IMG/VR virus record: IMGVR_UViG_3300025424_000004
Location: 1-37,972 of that record
Direction: 5' to 3' (one strand)
DNA: 37,972 nucleotides
From: a virus
Positions 30,501-36,297 of this stretch are shown in pieces. The position numbers and the translations under genes are program-made. Positions within the stretch are counted from its first letter, which is position 1. Each line of letters opens with the position of its first letter. The notes under the pieces were generated by a model, which did not search any database, had not been told where the DNA came from, and saw only the letters and a list, made by a program, of their open reading frames with translations.

Positions 30501-30946
30501 GCCTCGAAGCACAAGCCCTTGTCTGGGGGCTCGAGATACCCAGCGCTCACAAGTTCGTGGCTATGGCGCTGGCCGACCACGCCCACAAGGACGGCACGGG
30601 AGCACGGCCTAGTCAGTCCACCCTGGCAACCAAAGTCTCGATGAGCTCGAGGCACGTCAGGCGCATCCTGAGCGACCTCGTCGAGTGGAAAATCATCGAG
30701 GTCGAGCGACCCTCGGGACAGCACCGAGCGACTACTTACCGCTTCGTAAGTATGACCCCAGACCGGACACCCGTGTCCACCCTGAAAAAATCCAGACCGG
30801 ACATTTCAGCATCCAGACCGGACATATGCGACACTCAGACCGGACACCCGTGTCCTACTAACCATAAAGAACCGTTATTAGAACCCCTGCCGAACTTGCA
30901 CGAACTAGCGGAGCAAGCCCGACGTATTCTTAGAGGAGGAAGATGA
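30497..30946 (+). CDS. HTH replication-initiator-like protein
   Basis: The 149-residue protein has a winged helix-turn-helix in its first half (SLEAQALVWGLEIPSAHKFV, then SQSTLATKVSMSSRHVRRIL). The second half is low complexity with repeated RPDI units (SRPDISASRPDICDTQTG), encoded by DNA that carries four iteron-like repeats and an AT-rich tail. This arrangement resembles lambda O-type initiators that bind repeats inside their own gene. It overlaps the upstream WhiB stop and the HNH gene downstream. It probably opens the origin and recruits host enzymes, since no phage helicase is seen. Confidence 0.65.
   Translation: MSLEAQALVWGLEIPSAHKFVAMALADHAHKDGTGARPSQSTLATKVSMSSRHVRRILSDLVEWKIIEVERPSGQHRATTYRFVSMTPDRTPVSTLKKSRPDISASRPDICDTQTGHPCPTNHKEPLLEPLPNLHELAEQARRILRGGR
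30759..30890 (+). other. Putative replication origin: iterons and AT-rich segment
   Basis: CAGACCGGACA occurs four times (30759-30769, 30793-30803, 30814-30824, 30836-30846). In copies one and four the repeat runs into GGACAC-CC-GTGTCC (30765-30778 and 30842-30855), a perfect palindrome. An AT-rich stretch follows (about 30856-30886, including ACCATAAAGAACCGTTATTA) that could melt. Its place inside the HTH initiator gene is like lambda ori in gene O. The repeats also encode repeated RPDI, so protein-level repetition is the alternative. Confidence 0.65.
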
Positions 30947-31506
30947 AAGTACGACCAAAGCACCTACAGCCCACCCCGAGGAGTGAGCAGGTCAAGAAGC
31001 GAGCCCAGAGCGCTATGCGCCACGTCTCTGTCTGCTCGTACTGCCACCGCCGAGGCGAGCCGTTCGTAGTCAAGGGCGACCCTGACGGCAACTTCTGGTG
31101 TATGGATCACATCGTTCCTCTGCACAAGTGCGGCGAGGACGCTCTTCACAACCTCACGAAGTCCTGCTGGGCCTGCAACGAGAAGAAAGGCGCATCGCTC
31201 TGGCAGCGCCGACTCGAGGGCAAGGAAATCGAGACCGCTAACAACAAGTGCCTGGTGTGGGACATCGACACGCTGCGAGCCGCTAACCCTCGCTTCGCCA
31301 AATACCTGAGCTGGGTGACCGCAGAAAAGGCCAAGCGCAAAAAGTCACGGCAGCCACGTCAATCCCAAGCCAAGCCCAAAAAACCCAAGTGGGTCACTAT
31401 CGAACAAATAACAACCGAGCCGAAAGCAAAGCCCAAAAATAAGATGCGGCACTTCAACGACCCAAGGCCGAGCGTGTTCAAGGGGCAAATCAAACTTGTG
31501 AAGTAG
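30943..31506 (+). CDS. HNH endonuclease with long basic tail
   Basis: The 187-residue protein has zinc Cys C31, C34 (CSYC), the MDHIVPLH metal motif (D55, H56), HNLTKSCWACNEKKG with N70, and C75, C78. The last 70 residues are Lys/Arg/Pro-rich with PKKPK- and KAKPKNK-type runs and probably bind DNA. HNH nucleases in phages act as homing, packaging or recombination enzymes. Being between the initiator and nuclease genes, a replication or recombination role is plausible. GAGGAGGAAG precedes the ATG. Confidence 0.82.
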   Translation: MKVRPKHLQPTPRSEQVKKRAQSAMRHVSVCSYCHRRGEPFVVKGDPDGNFWCMDHIVPLHKCGEDALHNLTKSCWACNEKKGASLWQRRLEGKEIETANNKCLVWDIDTLRAANPRFAKYLSWVTAEKAKRKKSRQPRQSQAKPKKPKWVTIEQITTEPKAKPKNKMRHFNDPRPSVFKGQIKLVK

Positions 31507-31515
31507 TGTTAGGAC

Positions 31516-31908
31516 GTGAAACTCGCCACCGAGGACAACCCACAGAACCCTGACGACTTCCTCGCCTATCTGTGCCACCTCTGGCGTCACGACATCTCGG
31601 TCAATAACAACCCCGTGAAAGCGCAGCTCACAATCATCGGATCCAAAGACCCAATGGTCATCGAGTGGACATCGAAGCACTACTCCCAAGCCCAGCACTG
31701 GCTACCTGGTCGCTGTGACGGCTGTACGGCGTGGGTCATCGAGAGAACCGAGTCCTACTGGGGAGCCCACCCCCACTTCTGCTTCAAGTGCTTAGCGTGG
31801 ACTATGGACTACTTCGAGCGCAACTCCAAGTGGCCCGAGGGCAACTGGTGGCCGCACGAAACGTTCGCCCTCGATGAGCTGCCCGAGGAGGGCGATGAAG
31901 AGGTCTAG
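31516..31908 (+). CDS. Trp/His-rich zinc-binding protein (130 aa)
   Basis: The GTG start follows TTAGGA, nine bases after the HNH gene. The product has CDGC (about residues 68-71) and CFKC (about 89-92) with nearby His, suggesting a zinc ribbon, and an unusual number of Trp (WLPGRCDGCTAWVIE, EGNWWPHETF). The C-terminus is acidic. No family is recognised. It overlaps the second HNH gene by 14 bases. Confidence 0.65.
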   Translation: MKLATEDNPQNPDDFLAYLCHLWRHDISVNNNPVKAQLTIIGSKDPMVIEWTSKHYSQAQHWLPGRCDGCTAWVIERTESYWGAHPHFCFKCLAWTMDYFERNSKWPEGNWWPHETFALDELPEEGDEEV

Positions 31909-32239
31909 GCTCAACCCCGTCTCGAAGAAGCGCCAGACCCTCAACGTGGCTCGGCGTGTGTTCGTGCGCAAACTGCTCGAGGAGCGCCCCCAGTGCGAGG
32001 CCCAGATACCCCACGTCTGCTCCAACCACGCCACCGATGTCCACGAGATTATGACCCGAGCCAGGGGAGGCTCCATTCTCGACGAGGACAACTGCCTCTG
32101 CCTCTGTCGGCGCTGTCACTCGTTCATCACCGAGAACCCCAGTTTCAGCCAGGAGCACGGCTTCACCGTTCACTCGTGGGCAACGAGTGCGGATCTAATC
32201 GCAGCAGCACGAGCAAGGGAGATATATGGCCGAGAGTAG
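31895..32239 (+). CDS. Small HNH endonuclease-like protein
   Basis: From the ATG at 31895 (overlapping the previous stop) the 114 residues show a basic lead (MKRSRLNPVSKKR), C34 and C42, then DVHEIMTRARGGS (H50, E51), N66, C71, C74 (CRRCH) and N81. This fits the compact HNH fold with a zinc site. It is quite different from the HNH protein 0.4 kb upstream, so this is not a simple duplication. A recombination or restriction-like role is possible. Confidence 0.75.
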   Translation: MKRSRLNPVSKKRQTLNVARRVFVRKLLEERPQCEAQIPHVCSNHATDVHEIMTRARGGSILDEDNCLCLCRRCHSFITENPSFSQEHGFTVHSWATSADLIAAARAREIYGRE

Positions 32240-32396
32240 AGAACGTCGCTTCAAGATAGGTCAGGTGGACGAGTTCGTCTGCTGGCACAAGTCCCCCTAC
32301 CGGACACCTCGCAAGCGCAAGAAAGCAATCAAGGCTAAGGGCAAGATCAATCCGTTCACCGCAATCGTCGAAGCGTGGCTAGGGAATGACGACTGA
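32226..32396 (+). CDS. Small basic protein (56 aa)
   Basis: It overlaps the HNH gene by 14 bases and the VRR-NUC gene by 11, so it lies tightly within the nuclease string. The product is basic (PYRTPRKRKKAIKAKGKIN) and may bind nucleic acid. The family is unknown. Confidence 0.6.
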   Translation: MAESRERRFKIGQVDEFVCWHKSPYRTPRKRKKAIKAKGKINPFTAIVEAWLGNDD

Positions 32397-32721
32397 CCCC
32401 CTCTTCGGCAAAGCGGCGTGGAAATCCTCGATGCTCGAGAAAGAGTTTCACGAGAACGTCGCCCACCTAATGCGGCTCAACGGCTGGTCGGTCTACTCCG
32501 TCCCCGACTCTCGACGGGTCAGCCTGGCAGGGTATCCCGACATCACCGCTTGGCGTGGCACTCGGCTCATCTTCGCTGAACTGAAGCGAGAGAAAGGGCG
32601 CACGTCCCCAGCCCAAGACGAGGTGCTGGCAGAGCTGAGAAATATCCCCTGCGCCGAGGTCTATATATGGAAGCCGAGTGACTGGGATGAAATAGAGTTA
32701 ATAACGAAAAGGGAGAGATAA
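32386..32721 (+). CDS. VRR-NUC domain nuclease
   Basis: The 111-residue protein has the VRR-NUC (PD-D/ExK) pattern: E20, NGWSVYSVPDSRR, GYPDITAWRG with D52, FAELKREKGRTSPAQDEVLA with E65, K67 and Q77. Such stand-alone phage domains are thought to cut branched or flap DNA. It sits with two HNH genes in the replication region. GGGAGAG precedes the next gene, coupled by TAATG. Confidence 0.88.
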   Translation: MTTDPLFGKAAWKSSMLEKEFHENVAHLMRLNGWSVYSVPDSRRVSLAGYPDITAWRGTRLIFAELKREKGRTSPAQDEVLAELRNIPCAEVYIWKPSDWDEIELITKRER

Positions 32722-32792
32722 TGCTTTCAGCAATTCTGTGGACAATCGTGCTGTTCGCATCACTGTACAACCTCTTCGGGTCGAGGGACTAA
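32721..32792 (+). CDS. Single-span micro membrane protein (23 aa)
   Basis: The ATG overlaps the nuclease TAA and the TAA overlaps the next ATG, with AGGGAGAG upstream. The peptide is almost one transmembrane helix (MLSAILWTIVLFASLYNLFG) ending in SRD. Precise coupling on both sides supports translation. It may be a membrane-active regulator or toxin-like peptide, which is speculation. Confidence 0.55.
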   Translation: MLSAILWTIVLFASLYNLFGSRD

Positions 32793-33241
32793 TGAAGAAC
32801 GCAGACCGGATGATCCGTGACCGCAAGATAGTCGCCAAGGCGCTCGACAAACTGACCGACGGCGTGATGCTCGACCTCTGCCGACGAGCTGGGACTCGTG
32901 CTGTCCGTGACTCGGGTGGCGAACGTGGCCCACGAGGCAAGGGCTCCTACTCCGACCCCACCCTGGCGGCGGTCATCCGCCTCGAAGAAGCACGAGTGGC
33001 CGACCCCGTGTTCGACGCTGTGCGAGACATCAACCGACTGCTCGATGAAATGGCTCGGATGTCGATGAAACTCGACGACCTCGTGCGCTTCGTTCAGACC
33101 GGCAAGGAGCGAGCGAAGCAGGCCACGCTCTCGGAGTGCAAAGTCTGTGGGCGCATCGTCGAGAACACCCCAGCAGACCGGATCCGTTCGGGAATGTGCG
33201 GAGCCTGCTACCAGTCGCAACGTCGCAAAGCCCAGCAATAG
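32792..33241 (+). CDS. Unknown protein with C-terminal zinc finger (149 aa)
   Basis: The ATG at 32792 overlaps the micro membrane gene stop. The product is helical for about 115 residues and ends with CKVCGRIV and CGACYQSQRRK (about 116-145), a four-Cys finger. A central Gly-rich segment (SGGERGPRGKGSYSD) may be a loop. It is the last gene before the operator-bearing promoter at 33272. No family is recognised. A transcription-related role is one possibility. Confidence 0.65.
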   Translation: MKNADRMIRDRKIVAKALDKLTDGVMLDLCRRAGTRAVRDSGGERGPRGKGSYSDPTLAAVIRLEEARVADPVFDAVRDINRLLDEMARMSMKLDDLVRFVQTGKERAKQATLSECKVCGRIVENTPADRIRSGMCGACYQSQRRKAQQ

Positions 33242-33271
33242 CAAGGAAATCAAAGTTTCTGAAAAAGATAC

Positions 33272-33301
33272 TTGACTGTCCAAACGCTGGACACTTATAG
33301 T
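33272..33301 (+). promoter_or_regulatory. Early promoter with the second operator-like palindrome
   Basis: TTGACT (33272-33277), 18 bases, TATAGT (33296-33301). The spacer carries TGTCCA-AACGC-TGGACA (33277-33293). Its core GTCCAAACGCTGGAC (33278-33292) differs at one base from that at 27325-27339. The sequence around it is AT-rich. The same palindrome in two promoter spacers is strong evidence of a shared repressor site. Confidence 0.85.
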
Positions 33302-33308
33302 TAAGACA

Positions 33309-33345
33309 TCGGCAACACCGCCGAGTTCCTGAGGAGGAAGAAATG
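33309..33345 (+). promoter_or_regulatory. 5' leader: terminal hairpin plus shared ribosome-site element
   Basis: TCGGC (33309-33313) and GCCGA (33320-33324) pair at the predicted transcript start. One G then separates them from TTCCTGAGGAGGAAGAAATG (33326-33345). The architecture is the same as at 29469-29506, including the single G between the modules (there after a GCCGAC arm). Confidence 0.8.
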
Positions 33346-33657
33346 AAAGCAACTTGGTATAAGAGCAACGGAAGCATCTACCACACTGGCGAAGTCGTGC
33401 CAGTCACGATTGCCGAAGTCACGGCAGCCCTGAAGGGCGCACGTTGCAAGGCTGAAGCATCTGAGCGTGGCGGAGACATCTACGTCACCTACGCCGATGC
33501 GGATTACATCAAGGTAATGAAGTGCCTCGCTACCGCAAACTTCAACACCACGCTGAGCAAGGACTTCGACGGCTTCCGTATCAACGGCCTGCAGTTGGAC
33601 ATCACCCCTGAGCAACTCGCCTACAACCTTGAGGACATCGCACGGGTGGGGGCATAA
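33343..33657 (+). CDS. Unknown early protein (104 aa)
   Basis: This is the first gene behind the second operator promoter and shared leader, so probably strongly and early expressed. The product is a small alpha/beta protein (MKATWYKSNGSIYHTGEVVP; ISVTYADADY-like region YVTYADADYIKVMK). It lacks motifs of known enzymes. The third to fifth codons after ATG differ from the other two shared-leader genes, so only the leader is conserved. TAATG couples it to the next gene. Confidence 0.65.
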   Translation: MKATWYKSNGSIYHTGEVVPVTIAEVTAALKGARCKAEASERGGDIYVTYADADYIKVMKCLATANFNTTLSKDFDGFRINGLQLDITPEQLAYNLEDIARVGA

Positions 33658-33827
33658 TGAAGCGCACCGCTTACGCCTTTGCCAACTGGGACAAGAAGTT
33701 GGCTATCTGGCGCATCTACTGCCCTGAGTGCTGGGTCACTGCTGGCAACAAGAAAGCCGACGCCGAACTGCTCGACGGAAACGGCGACGTGGTCGGCTGT
33801 GTCACCTGCGGAAAGGCTCTGCGATGA
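33657..33827 (+). CDS. Small zinc-ribbon protein (56 aa)
   Basis: The ATG overlaps the upstream TAA, and the TGA overlaps the next ATG. Two pairs, CPEC (about 22-25) and CVTCG (about 48-51), give a full four-Cys ribbon. It is one of several such microproteins in this genome. The target is unknown. Confidence 0.65.
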   Translation: MKRTAYAFANWDKKLAIWRIYCPECWVTAGNKKADAELLDGNGDVVGCVTCGKALR

Positions 33828-34093
33828 ACTACCGAGTAATCAACACCAACCGCATCCCGTTCGTCTACGCCTACGCCTCGCTGAAGTTCCAGGACGAGTT
33901 CAAGCGGATCTACGTCATCGAGTACGTCCGGCCACGGGGCGAGGAATACTTCGGTCTCTTCGAGGCTGACACTATCAACGGCGTGAACCACGAGCCGACG
34001 CTGGTGGCGTACTACAGCGTTCTAGAACACGCTGTGTTCGGCGTCGAGTGGCGCTCGAAGGAGCTCATCAAGGAGGGCTGGAATGTCCTATAA
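33824..34093 (+). CDS. Unknown protein rich in aromatic residues (89 aa)
   Basis: From the ATG at 33824, coupled to the zinc-ribbon gene. The product is a small alpha/beta protein with many Tyr, Phe and Val (NYRVINTNRIPFVYAYASL, EEYFGLFEADTI). The earlier part of the open frame overlaps the previous gene and is not coding. It overlaps the HTH gene by 11 bases. The family is not recognised. Confidence 0.6.
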   Translation: MNYRVINTNRIPFVYAYASLKFQDEFKRIYVIEYVRPRGEEYFGLFEADTINGVNHEPTLVAYYSVLEHAVFGVEWRSKELIKEGWNVL

Positions 34094-34364
34094 CCTCTTC
34101 GACCTGCCCCCCTACGAGGACACGATGACGAGCATCCTCGCCGCCGAGTCAATGGTCGGCCACACCGCCCGACTCCGTGACCGAGTGCTCGAAGCACTAC
34201 GCCAGCAGCCGATGACCGACGAGCACATCGCCGAGCACCTGAGCCTCGCACCGAACACCGCTCGACCCCGTCGCATCGAACTGACCCGAGACGGCCTCGT
34301 CCGTCAGGTCGGCGAAGCAAAGACCAAGTCGGGCCGCCGAGCAATCCTCTGGGGCGCAGTATGA
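34083..34364 (+). CDS. Winged helix-turn-helix protein (93 aa)
   Basis: Residues about 30-90 read as a winged helix: DRVLEALRQQPMTDEHIAEH, SLAPNTARPRRIELTRDGLV, and a wing with KTKSGRRAILW. GGAGG lies eight bases upstream of the ATG. It may regulate an early promoter or act in DNA metabolism. No Cys or effector domain is seen. Confidence 0.7.
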   Translation: MSYNLFDLPPYEDTMTSILAAESMVGHTARLRDRVLEALRQQPMTDEHIAEHLSLAPNTARPRRIELTRDGLVRQVGEAKTKSGRRAILWGAV

Positions 34365-34513
34365 GCCAGACCCATATCAAGATGACGTGGGAAGTGTTCG
34401 AGAAACTAATGAACGGCCTAAAGGCTGGTCAATCCGACCACTTCTACTGGCTCGACACTTGGGAACTGGCGCACAGGGAAGAAGTGCCAACCGACGAGGA
34501 GGAGGAAGAGTGA
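34361..34513 (+). CDS. Small acidic protein (50 aa)
   Basis: The ATG overlaps the upstream TGA, and the TGA overlaps the next GTG. The product ends in a run of Glu (PTDEEEEE) whose codons, GAGGAGGAGGAAGAG, double as the ribosome site of the secreted gene downstream. This dual use may explain the acidic end. No family is recognised. Confidence 0.55.
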   Translation: MSQTHIKMTWEVFEKLMNGLKAGQSDHFYWLDTWELAHREEVPTDEEEEE

Positions 34514-34860
34514 TCCGTAAGTCCCTCGTAGTCCTGTGCCTGGCACTCCCCACGATGCAGACCAGCGCCACGGCAGTCGCTCCCGAGCACCGCTACGTCG
34601 CCCCTGTCCACCACCTCGTCTCTGCCGAGATGATGCGCAAGTGGACTCGGGTCTACATCTGCGAGACCCACAACTGGGCGCAACGTGGCCACTACGCCGG
34701 TGGGCTGGGCATCACCCAGTGGAACTGGGAGCACCACGGCGGCCTGCGCTTCGCTCGAGCCCCGTACCTAGCGAAGCCCGAGCAGCAGGTCTACGTCGCC
34801 ACCGTCATCCAGCACGGACTCCCCGTCCCTGACCAAACCTCGACCTGTAAGGACTGGTAA
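34510..34860 (+). CDS. Secreted Rpf/transglycosylase-like muralytic protein
   Basis: Starting at the GTG overlapping the previous stop, with GAGGAGGAGGAAG upstream, the 116-residue protein has a signal peptide (MIRKSLVVLCLALP, cleavage possibly after AVA at 22-24). It then has a compact Rpf-like domain: RVYICETHNW with candidate catalytic Glu52, YAGGLGITQWNW (62-73), HGGLRFA (76-82) and a C-terminal Cys113 that may pair with Cys51, as in Rpf proteins. It would cut glycan strands outside the membrane. It lies among early regulatory genes, far from both lysis cassettes. Rpf proteins can revive dormant actinobacteria, so effects on host state are possible. Confidence 0.75.
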   Translation: MIRKSLVVLCLALPTMQTSATAVAPEHRYVAPVHHLVSAEMMRKWTRVYICETHNWAQRGHYAGGLGITQWNWEHHGGLRFARAPYLAKPEQQVYVATVIQHGLPVPDQTSTCKDW

Positions 34861-34862
34861 TC

Positions 34863-35216
34863 GTGGCTGATATGTTCACCGTCGCTAACGTCCAGAACGG
34901 CATCGCCAAGAGCCTGAAGCGCATTGACGAGCTCGTGGACGAGATTGCCAAGGCCGGAGACGACGCCGCCCACTTCGAGGCCGACTTCAAGACCGCCTAC
35001 GCCAAAGCACGGCTACAGATCCGTGCGCTGGCTAAGGAGAAGCTGACAGTGGACGAGGTGGCAGACCGAGCTCACGGGCTCTGCGAAGCCGAGTTCCTCG
35101 CCTACAAGATTGCCGAGAACCGGCTGACCACCTGCCGAGAGGCGCTACGAGCGAGCCAGGCACGGCTCGACGGCCTGCGCTCTCTGCTGTCCAGTATCAA
35201 AGTGGCCACTAACTAG
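34863..35216 (+). CDS. Helical coiled-coil-like protein near exonuclease (117 aa)
   Basis: The GTG at 34863 is used. An ATG at 34872 is an alternative. The product is almost all helical with heptad-like spacing (KRIDELVDEIAKAGDDAAHF, AENRLTTCREALRASQARLD). Proteins of this look are frequent next to phage recombination genes, possibly as partners, but no activity is known. The gap after it holds the promoter for the exonuclease. Confidence 0.65.
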   Translation: MADMFTVANVQNGIAKSLKRIDELVDEIAKAGDDAAHFEADFKTAYAKARLQIRALAKEKLTVDEVADRAHGLCEAEFLAYKIAENRLTTCREALRASQARLDGLRSLLSSIKVATN

Positions 35217-35235
35217 TGATGTCACACACTATGAT
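35216..35235 (+). promoter_or_regulatory. Promoter -10 with adjacent palindrome before exonuclease
   Basis: TATGAT (35230-35235) is a good -10 box. No clear -35 is seen at the right distance, so an activator may be needed. GTGA-TG-TCAC (35216-35225) lies directly upstream, in the same relative place as the palindromes in the other early promoters. Confidence 0.55.
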
Positions 35236-35257
35236 TACAGTTCGCAGTACCAACCTA

Positions 35258-35277
35258 TTCCTGAGGAGGAAGAAATG
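35258..35277 (+). promoter_or_regulatory. Shared ribosome-site element, third copy
   Basis: TTCCTGAGGAGGAAGAAATG is identical to the copies at 29487-29506 and 33326-33345. All three continue with AAA. Here no GC-rich 5' hairpin precedes it. The self-pairing TTCCT/AGGAA arms around GAGG are retained. Confidence 0.85.
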
Positions 35278-36297
35278 AAAGTAGTGACCAGGACTGACAT
35301 ACTCAGTCACGATGAATGGCTCGAAGCCCGAAGCAAGGGTCTGGGAGGCTCCGACGCCGGAACTATCCTCGGCACGAACCCCTACAAGGGTCGCCTCGAG
35401 CTCTGGCTTGAGCGGACCGGACGCATCACCAACACGTTCCAGGGCAATGAGGCAACCCGTCTCGGACAGGCGTTCGAGCGCCCCGTAGCGGAAATCTACG
35501 CCCAGATGATTGCCCCTCAAGGGCTGGCAGTCGTCGCCTGGCCGGTGCTCCTACAGGGCAACATAGAGTTCCAGTTGGCCAACGTGGACTTCTTCATCTG
35601 CCGAGTGAGCGACCTCAACGTCCACGAGTTCGAGCTGGGCAAGGTGAACGACTATCAGGGAGCCGACCTGCCCGTGGGAACCTGCGGCATCCTCGAGGTC
35701 AAGACCACCGGCCTCTCGGGTCGAGGCAACTCTCGGGCGTGGGAGAACGGCCAAGTCCCCTCCGGCTACTACGCACAGGGCTGTCACTACGCCAGCATCA
35801 CCGGCATCCGAGACGTGACGTTCGTGTGCCTCATCGGTGGGCAAGGTATCGTGACCCGTGACGTGACCTACATCGAGGCCGAAATCGACGCACTCGTGGC
35901 AGCCGAGGTCGAGTTCTGGCATCAGATCCACAGCGACATCGAGCCCCAAGCCACCGAGAACGACCTCGACGCCCTCAAGACCCTCTACCCCGAGAGCACC
36001 GACGAAGTAGTCGAGGCTGACGAAATAGTCCTCGGGCTCTACAAGGAATACAAGGCCAAGAAAGCCGTGGCCGACGAGACCGACGAGGAACTGAAGCGTC
36101 TCCGTGCGCAGATTGAGCAGGTCATCGGGAGCGCCCAGGCTGTTGCCTACGAGGGTGAAATCCTCTACACCTACAAGTCCAACAAGGCTTCGGAGACGTT
36201 CGACTCCAAGGCTTTCAAGGAAGCCCACCCCGACCTCGCAGCTCAGTTCACCAAGACCAAGGCAGGCGCACGAGTTCTCCGGCTGGTGGCAGAGTGA
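35275..36297 (+). CDS. YqaJ-type recombination exonuclease
   Basis: The 340-residue protein has the lambda-exonuclease/YqaJ motifs: WLEARSKGLGGSDAGTILG (15-33), a conserved ANVDFF with D105, GILEVKTT with E141 and K143, and YYAQGCHY with Q168. It should resect double-stranded ends 5' to 3', giving single strands for the Erf-like protein at 28176. The C-terminal third is a charged coiled coil (KEYKAKKAVADETDEELKRL) followed by a small tail. It uses the shared leader. A GTGA overlap joins it to the methyltransferase. Confidence 0.9.
   Translation: MKVVTRTDILSHDEWLEARSKGLGGSDAGTILGTNPYKGRLELWLERTGRITNTFQGNEATRLGQAFERPVAEIYAQMIAPQGLAVVAWPVLLQGNIEFQLANVDFFICRVSDLNVHEFELGKVNDYQGADLPVGTCGILEVKTTGLSGRGNSRAWENGQVPSGYYAQGCHYASITGIRDVTFVCLIGGQGIVTRDVTYIEAEIDALVAAEVEFWHQIHSDIEPQATENDLDALKTLYPESTDEVVEADEIVLGLYKEYKAKKAVADETDEELKRLRAQIEQVIGSAQAVAYEGEILYTYKSNKASETFDSKAFKEAHPDLAAQFTKTKAGARVLRLVAE

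Noticed and set aside
27815-35227. AGTGATGTCACAC present at both 27815 and 35215
   Set aside because: A 13-base repeat is expected several times by chance in 38 kb, and the first copy covers the HTH start codon. I kept only the palindrome at 35216 as a promoter feature.
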